From positions 1 through 64,000 of the forward strand of contig NZ_JAUSSM010000014.1 in the NCBI RefSeq assembly GCF_030812315.1: a stretch of DNA of 64,000 nt, written 5' to 3'. The translations under genes were made by a program, and so were the position numbers. Numbering within the stretch: the stretch's first letter is position 1; each line of letters starts with the position of its first letter. The stretch comes from Arthrobacter oryzae. GTDB lineage: Bacteria; Actinomycetota; Actinomycetes; Actinomycetales; Micrococcaceae. This document shows, piece after piece, positions 59,664 through 64,000 of the stretch. Under the pieces are notes generated by a model. The model was not told the DNA's origin and did no database searches. It was given only the letters and a program-made list of their open reading frames with translations.

Positions 59664-61289
59664 TCAGTTGCTGGCGGTCTTGGGTGAACGGGTGGCGGAG
59701 TCCTGCGGCAGGTGCAGGACGGCGGGGAGCCCGGAGTCGACAGCGCGGCGGAAGGCGGCAGCGAAGTCCTCGGCCTTGTCCACGCGTTCCCCGTAGCCGC
59801 CGTAGGAACGGGCCAGGGCGGCGAAGTCCGGGTTGGTCATGTGTGTGCCGGACGGGCGGCCCGGGTAGTGGCCTTCCTGGTGTTCGCGGATGGTGGCGAA
59901 GATGCCGTTGTCCACCACCAGGACAATGAACCTGCCGCCGTGCCCCATGGCCGTGGCCAGTTCCTGGCCGTTCATCAGGAAGCAGCCGTCGCCGGCAACA
60001 GAGATGACCTGCCGGCCAGGATAGGCCAGCGAGGCAGCCACGGCCGCCGGGATCCCCATGCCCATCGCGCCGTTGCGCGGCGCCGCCAGGGAGTTTGCCG
60101 AGTTGTGCTTCAAGTAGCGGGCCGGCCACAGCGTATGGTTCCCGGCCCCGTAAGTGATGACGGCGTCGTCGTCCATTTCCTGCTTGAGGATTTCCATCAC
60201 GACGGCGAGGTCCACCCCCGTGCCTCCGTCCGGCTGTGCGGTGGAGAACTTTTCGTAGTCGGCACGGGCCTCCGCCAGCCAGCCGGCGGCCGGCTGCACG
60301 GCGGAAGCCGTGGCGGCGAGCGCCCGGGAGAACGATGCCACGTGGGCAGGAATATGCTGGTCCAGCCGGCCGAAGTGGCCCAGCAGGTCGGCATCCAGGT
60401 TGACCACGACGGTGACTGCATCCAGGCCGCGTTTGTAGCCGTCCGAGAGAACGTCGGACCGGACGCAGCCCACGAAGACCAGGAGGTCGGCCTCGTCGAG
60501 GCGGCGGGCGTTGTCGTCGCTGCGGGCGTAGCCGAGGTAGCCGGCGTAGGCGTCGCTGTTGTGGGGAACGGCGTCGTAGGCGCGGAAGTCGGCCAGGACG
60601 GGCACTCCGTGGCGGGAGGCCCAGTCGGCCAGCGCCTCGGAGCTTTCCTGATCCCAGCCTTCGCCGCCCACCACGATCAGCGGCTTGCGTGCTGCTGCCA
60701 GGTGCTGCTCCAGGGCGGCCAGGTCCGGGGCTGCCGGTCCGGTCCGTGCAACGGACCGGGGCTCCACCGTGCCTGAGTCGATGGCGTGGACCAGGACGTC
60801 CTCAGGAAGGCCGATGACCACGGGACCCGGGCGGCCGCTGAGGGCCGTGAAGATCGCGTCGTCCACGACGCGGGCGGCGGACGCGGCGTCGTCGAGCGTC
60901 ACCACTTTCTTGGCCGTGCTGCCGAACCAGGCGTTGATGTCGAATTCCTGGAAGGATTCGCGGCCGCGGTCCGCCACCGGGATGAGCCCCACGAAGAGGA
61001 TCATCGGGGTGGCGTCCTGGTGCGCGGTGTGGATGGCGATGAAGGCATTGGCCGCACCGGGGCCGCGGGTCACCATGGCGACGCCGGGGCGTTCGGTGAG
61101 GCGGCCTTCGGCGAGGGCCATGAAGCCGGCGCCGCCTTCGTGCCGGGTCACCACGGTTTCAATGGAAGAGCCGTGGAGGCCGTCCAGCACGTCCAGGAAG
61201 CTTTCGCCCGGGACTCCGTAGACCCGCTGGATGCCGGCCCGTTCAAGCTGGGCAACAATGAGGTGCCCGGCGGTGGTTGCGGTGCTCAA
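59664..61289 (-). CDS. Thiamine-diphosphate enzyme (acetolactate synthase/2-oxoacid decarboxylase fold)
   Basis: A 541-residue ThDP protein. Glu51 in VVTRHEGGAGFMALAEG is the cofactor-activating Glu; GDGCFLMNGQELATAMGHGG and VVDNGIF form the ThDP/Mg motif. Because Glu51 is present, it is not a glyoxylate carboligase, in which this residue is Val. Retained FAD is uncertain. TTG 61289 overlaps the transporter stop as TTGA; the open frame further upstream is a shadow of the transporter gene. Likely a 2-oxoacid decarboxylase or carboligase. Confidence 0.88.
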   Translation of the reverse strand: MSTATTAGHLIVAQLERAGIQRVYGVPGESFLDVLDGLHGSSIETVVTRHEGGAGFMALAEGRLTERPGVAMVTRGPGAANAFIAIHTAHQDATPMILFVGLIPVADRGRESFQEFDINAWFGSTAKKVVTLDDAASAARVVDDAIFTALSGRPGPVVIGLPEDVLVHAIDSGTVEPRSVARTGPAAPDLAALEQHLAAARKPLIVVGGEGWDQESSEALADWASRHGVPVLADFRAYDAVPHNSDAYAGYLGYARSDDNARRLDEADLLVFVGCVRSDVLSDGYKRGLDAVTVVVNLDADLLGHFGRLDQHIPAHVASFSRALAATASAVQPAAGWLAEARADYEKFSTAQPDGGTGVDLAVVMEILKQEMDDDAVITYGAGNHTLWPARYLKHNSANSLAAPRNGAMGMGIPAAVAASLAYPGRQVISVAGDGCFLMNGQELATAMGHGGRFIVLVVDNGIFATIREHQEGHYPGRPSGTHMTNPDFAALARSYGGYGERVDKAEDFAAAFRRAVDSGLPAVLHLPQDSATRSPKTASN

Positions 61290-62623
61290 TGCTTCATTCC
61301 CTCTTCTTCGATGCTGAGTGCGGGCAGGAAAATACCGGACAGGGCCGTCATGACGGACACCACCAGCAGGATGATGGCGCCGGGCCAGAACGAGTTGCCG
61401 TTCGCCGCCACCAGGGCCGTGGCGATCAGGGGCACGAAGCCCGAGATGACTCCGGCGCCGTTGGAGGTGATGGCCACGCCGGTGTACCGGACCTTGGTGG
61501 CGAACAGCGCGGTGAGGGCCGTTCCGGACACTGCGTACGGGACTGACAGGGTGCACACGCCGACGATCATGGCGATGATGACCAGCGCAGGGTTTGCGGT
61601 GTCGATGGCCAGGAAGACCGGGACAGCCACGAGCGCGGAGGCCACGCCACCCCAGAGGATCACCTTGCTGGCGCCGTACTTCTCGCCCATCCGTCCGGCC
61701 CAGATGAGGACGAAGATCTCGAATACGGCTGCGAGGAGCGAACCGAACAGCAGGGTTTCGTACGGCATCTTGAGCACTTTGGTGCCGTAAAAAACCACAA
61801 AGCTGGTGATGAGGTAGAAGCCGCCGATGCCCAGCAGTGCAGAGCATCCGCCCACCAGGATCTGGCGCCAGCTCTTCGTCAGGACACCACGGATGGGTGC
61901 GTGTTCGGTCTCGCCGGACTCCATCAGCGCCTCGAACTCGGGCGATTCGCTGAGCTTGCTGCGGATCCACATGGAGATGGCCAGCAGCGGGATGGCCGCC
62001 ACGAACGGGATGCGCCAGCCCCAGGCGTCGAAGTTGGTCTGGCCCACCAGGTAGAGCATCCCGAAGAAGCCGCCGGAGGACAGGATGGTGCCGATCGGGG
62101 AACCGATCTGCGGCAGCGCCGCGTAGCGTGCACGCTTGGCCACCGGGGCGTTCTCGACGGCGATGATCACCGCGCCGCTCCACTCGCCGCCCACTGCCAG
62201 GCCCTGCAGGATCCGCAGTGCCACCAGGATGATGGGGGCCGCTACCCCGATGGTCATGTAGTTCGGCAGGAGCCCGATCAGGCCGGTCACGACGCCGATT
62301 CCCACAATGGTGACCATGAGGATCTTCTTGCGTCCCACCTTGTCGCCCAAGGCGCCGAAGATGAACCCGCCGATGGGACGGGCCACGAAGCCCACAGCCA
62401 GGGTGGCGAAGGAGCTCATGGCGGCGACGAACGGATCAGCTGAAACGAAGTACTGCGCGTTGAAGACCAGCGCCGCGGCGGTAGTGAACAGGAAGAAGTC
62501 GTACCACTCCAGCGCCGTGCCCACGAGGGCCGCCAGGGCAACCTTCTTGGTGACCCGTTCGTCGATAACGCGTGGCGTCTGCGGACCCACTGTGGTGGTG
62601 GCGTTGCTTGCGCTGCTTGCCAT
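61286..62623 (-). CDS. MFS transporter, MHS type (second)
   Basis: A 445-residue 12-helix importer. The signature runs from GTALEWYDFFLFTTAAAL through FVARPIGGFIFGALGDKVGRKK to LRILQGLAVGGEWSGAVI. First gene of the operon, ~170 bp from the divergent regulator. It presumably imports the operon's substrate, a carboxylate or zwitterion by family. Confidence 0.92.
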   Translation of the reverse strand: MASSASNATTTVGPQTPRVIDERVTKKVALAALVGTALEWYDFFLFTTAAALVFNAQYFVSADPFVAAMSSFATLAVGFVARPIGGFIFGALGDKVGRKKILMVTIVGIGVVTGLIGLLPNYMTIGVAAPIILVALRILQGLAVGGEWSGAVIIAVENAPVAKRARYAALPQIGSPIGTILSSGGFFGMLYLVGQTNFDAWGWRIPFVAAIPLLAISMWIRSKLSESPEFEALMESGETEHAPIRGVLTKSWRQILVGGCSALLGIGGFYLITSFVVFYGTKVLKMPYETLLFGSLLAAVFEIFVLIWAGRMGEKYGASKVILWGGVASALVAVPVFLAIDTANPALVIIAMIVGVCTLSVPYAVSGTALTALFATKVRYTGVAITSNGAGVISGFVPLIATALVAANGNSFWPGAIILLVVSVMTALSGIFLPALSIEEEGMKH

Positions 62624-62734
62624 GATTACTCCAAGGAAATGTGACTGGACGGAAAAGTGACTGGCGTCGCCCGGGCCCCGTTGCCAGAATCTGGTGCGGG
62701 CCTGTGATTGGGCTCACCTGTGTGCTTCATTCCA

Positions 62735-62795
62735 TTTTGCCAGTAGGTTTTGCCAAAAAAACTAGCATTGCACCACGTAAACAAGCCCATAGAAT
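62735..62795. promoter_or_regulatory. Direct-repeat operator and promoter between transporter and regulator genes
   Basis: TTTTGCCA occurs at 62735-62742 and 62748-62755 (period 13), followed by A6, in an AT-rich patch. The plus-strand promoter for the regulator is TTGCAC (62768-62773), 16-bp spacer, TAGAAT (62790-62795), 6 nt before ATG 62802. The repeats are a candidate site for the PucR-type regulator. Confidence 0.55.
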
Positions 62796-62801
62796 GTGAA
62801 A

Positions 62802-63995
62802 ATGCACAATTTTGAATCCCCCGGGGGTGCCGTCCGCTGGGTCGAGCTGGTGGACCAGCTCGAAGACAGGCTGGACAAGCTGGCCCAGACCTTCACGGCC
62901 CAGGTCCGGCAAATCCCGGAATACGGCGAGAGCCAGGTCACCGTGCCGGAAATCCGGGACACCGCGCGGGAGACCTTCCGCCGGCTCATCCACGGTCTTC
63001 GCGGCGGCCAGGCGGACAATGGCCGGGACGGGCTGCTCGCCTTCGCATCGGACCTTGGCTCCAAGCGGGCCCGTGCCGGGATTCCGCCCGAATCCCTGAC
63101 CTCTGCGGTGCGGCTGGACTTCAGCATCCTGTGGGCGGAACTGCTGGAGATCGCGGCCCCGGACGACGCCGGACTGCTGGCTTCCCGGGTGGACCAGGTG
63201 TGGCGCGTGGTGGACGGATTCGCCACCCGGACGCACATGAGCTACCTCACTGAGCGCGTCCGGATGGCCCAGGAGGAGTCCAGCATCCAGCGCGAATTCA
63301 TCGCCAGGCTGTTCAACCAGAGCACCCTGTCCGCCGAAACGTCCTCACAGGTGGGCTCGGCCCTGGGCATCAGCCCCGATTCCTGGTGCGGACTCGTGGC
63401 CGCCAGCGGCGAAGCGGGGACCCGGCTCCGTGCTGCGTCGGCGCAGTTCGGCTCGGGACTGCAGCTCCGGCACAGGCTCTTCCTGCACGAATCAGGAGGA
63501 ACCACCTACCTGTTCTGGCCCCTCCCGGCGCCGCGGACGGCGCCTCGGGCAGCCGCCGCCCCGGACCAGCCGCTGCCGCCCGCGCTGGCGGACATTCCCT
63601 GCGGCTTCGTTCCGGAAGTGCACGGGCTGCGCGCCCTTCCCGCCGCGGCCCGCACGGCGGAGAGCCTTGCAGCCCTGCTCCGACCAAACGACGCAGGTCC
63701 GCTGTCGGCGGATGCCGCCTGGGCCCGGCTGGCGAACCAGAACCTGCAGGACGCCGGCCTGGACCTTACCGCCCAGGTGGAGGAGGCGCTGGAGGAATGC
63801 CGCGGCGGGGAACGCGAACGGCTCATGGAGACCGTCCGGCATTTCCTGTCCACCGGGAACATCACCGCCACGGCCGAGCAGCTCTTCTGCCACCGGAACA
63901 CCATCCTGAACCGGCTCAACCGCTTCCAGGAACTGACCGGCATCGATCTCACCGTGCCGTCAAAGGCGGCCCGGCTGGTGGTGGCCTGGGCCTGA
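62802..63995 (+). CDS. PucR/CdaR-type transcriptional regulator
   Basis: A 397-residue regulator. The N-terminal ~150 residues are a helical sensor-like region (VELVDQLEDRLDKLAQTFT...GIPPESLTSAVRLDFSILWAELLE), the middle is a GGDEF-like region, and the C-terminus is the PucR HTH (METVRHFLSTGNITATAEQLFCHRNTILNRLNRFQELTGIDL). It lacks the N-terminal PucR ligand domain present in the protein encoded at 18613. It is divergent from the five-gene operon it probably controls. GTG 62796 is an in-frame alternative start; TAGAAT placement favours leaderless ATG 62802. Confidence 0.9.
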   Translation: MHNFESPGGAVRWVELVDQLEDRLDKLAQTFTAQVRQIPEYGESQVTVPEIRDTARETFRRLIHGLRGGQADNGRDGLLAFASDLGSKRARAGIPPESLTSAVRLDFSILWAELLEIAAPDDAGLLASRVDQVWRVVDGFATRTHMSYLTERVRMAQEESSIQREFIARLFNQSTLSAETSSQVGSALGISPDSWCGLVAASGEAGTRLRAASAQFGSGLQLRHRLFLHESGGTTYLFWPLPAPRTAPRAAAAPDQPLPPALADIPCGFVPEVHGLRALPAAARTAESLAALLRPNDAGPLSADAAWARLANQNLQDAGLDLTAQVEEALEECRGGERERLMETVRHFLSTGNITATAEQLFCHRNTILNRLNRFQELTGIDLTVPSKAARLVVAWA

Positions 63996-64000
63996 GCCTG

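Noticed and set aside
56958..59687. 909-codon plus-strand frame opposite the amidohydrolase and aldehyde dehydrogenase genes
   Set aside because: Spans two well-supported minus-strand genes and their junction; Gly/Val/Arg-rich antisense composition.
59664..61289. Glyoxylate carboligase in an allantoin-degradation operon
   Set aside because: Glu51 is present (carboligases of that type have Val), and no allantoinase-specific or tartronate-semialdehyde genes lie in the operon.

Overview
The window is high-GC chromosomal DNA with the codon use and gene repertoire of an actinobacterium. Micrococcaceae of the Arthrobacter/Pseudarthrobacter type fit best: an IdeR/DtxR-type iron box, many promoters with a -10 hexamer only 6 nt before the start codon, GH76, Lhr next to Nei2, a YczE-MocR pair, and MHS-family transporters with PucR-type regulators. 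I see no rRNA, CRISPR array, prophage, transposase or plasmid function. The first ~125 bases are almost pure G/C homopolymer and look like a contig-end artefact.

Layout. 0.2-4.8 kb: a GT2 glycosyltransferase, a STAS-like protein, a HAD phosphatase, a VOC protein, upp, a PAP2 phosphatase and tadA. 4.8-8.7 kb: a tightly coupled four-gene minus-strand set (MDR dehydrogenase, degenerate PTPS-like protein, GT4 glycosyltransferase, AlkZ-type winged-helix protein), with tRNA-Ser(CGA) and its terminator beside it. 8.9-13.1 kb: a DJ-1/PfpI protein, a lipoprotein, two related small membrane proteins, a broken small gene, a NIPSNAP protein and a second-type adenylate kinase. 13.1-23.3 kb: catabolic region 1 (LysR, MHS transporter, M20 amidohydrolase and amidase; then PucR facing mmsA and a class III aminotransferase), suited to taking an N-carbamoyl or amide substrate to beta-alanine and acetyl-CoA. 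23.4-26.7 kb: small proteins, a 23-residue Cys-rich micro-ORF, a His-containing membrane protein, a YcnI copper protein and a DUF4232 lipoprotein. 26.9-34.4 kb: an FAD/Rieske oxidoreductase, the giant helicase Lhr and Nei2. 34.5-40.4 kb: divergent YczE/MocR, SRPBCC/ArsR, a pseudouridine synthase, a DedA protein and a small conserved protein. 40.4-41.1 kb: a repeat-bounded anomalous segment. 41.2-48.4 kb: ppc, a frameshifted NADP/F420-dependent reductase, a DUF1684 protein, and an acyl-CoA dehydrogenase with an SDR. 48.5-53.8 kb: a GH76 mannanase and an iron ABC importer behind an iron box. 53.8-55.2 kb: a YdeI protein and a two-domain VOC protein. 55.2-64 kb: catabolic region 2, one five-gene operon (MHS transporter, ThDP enzyme, aminoaldehyde-type dehydrogenase, YtcJ amidohydrolase, M20 amidohydrolase) divergent from a PucR-type regulator.

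The most system-like unexplained pieces are: (i) the coupled MDR/PTPS-like/GT4/AlkZ-like set, in which the dehydrogenase and PTPS-like proteins have lost canonical metal or catalytic residues; (ii) the five-gene ThDP/aldehyde dehydrogenase/M20 operon; (iii) long perfect intergenic stem-loops and a 0.54-kb segment bounded by CGCTCTCTCAC repeats; (iv) translationally coupled micro-ORFs before mmsA and after a 72-residue protein gene. Functions are inferred by recognising families from sequence alone; no searches were run.
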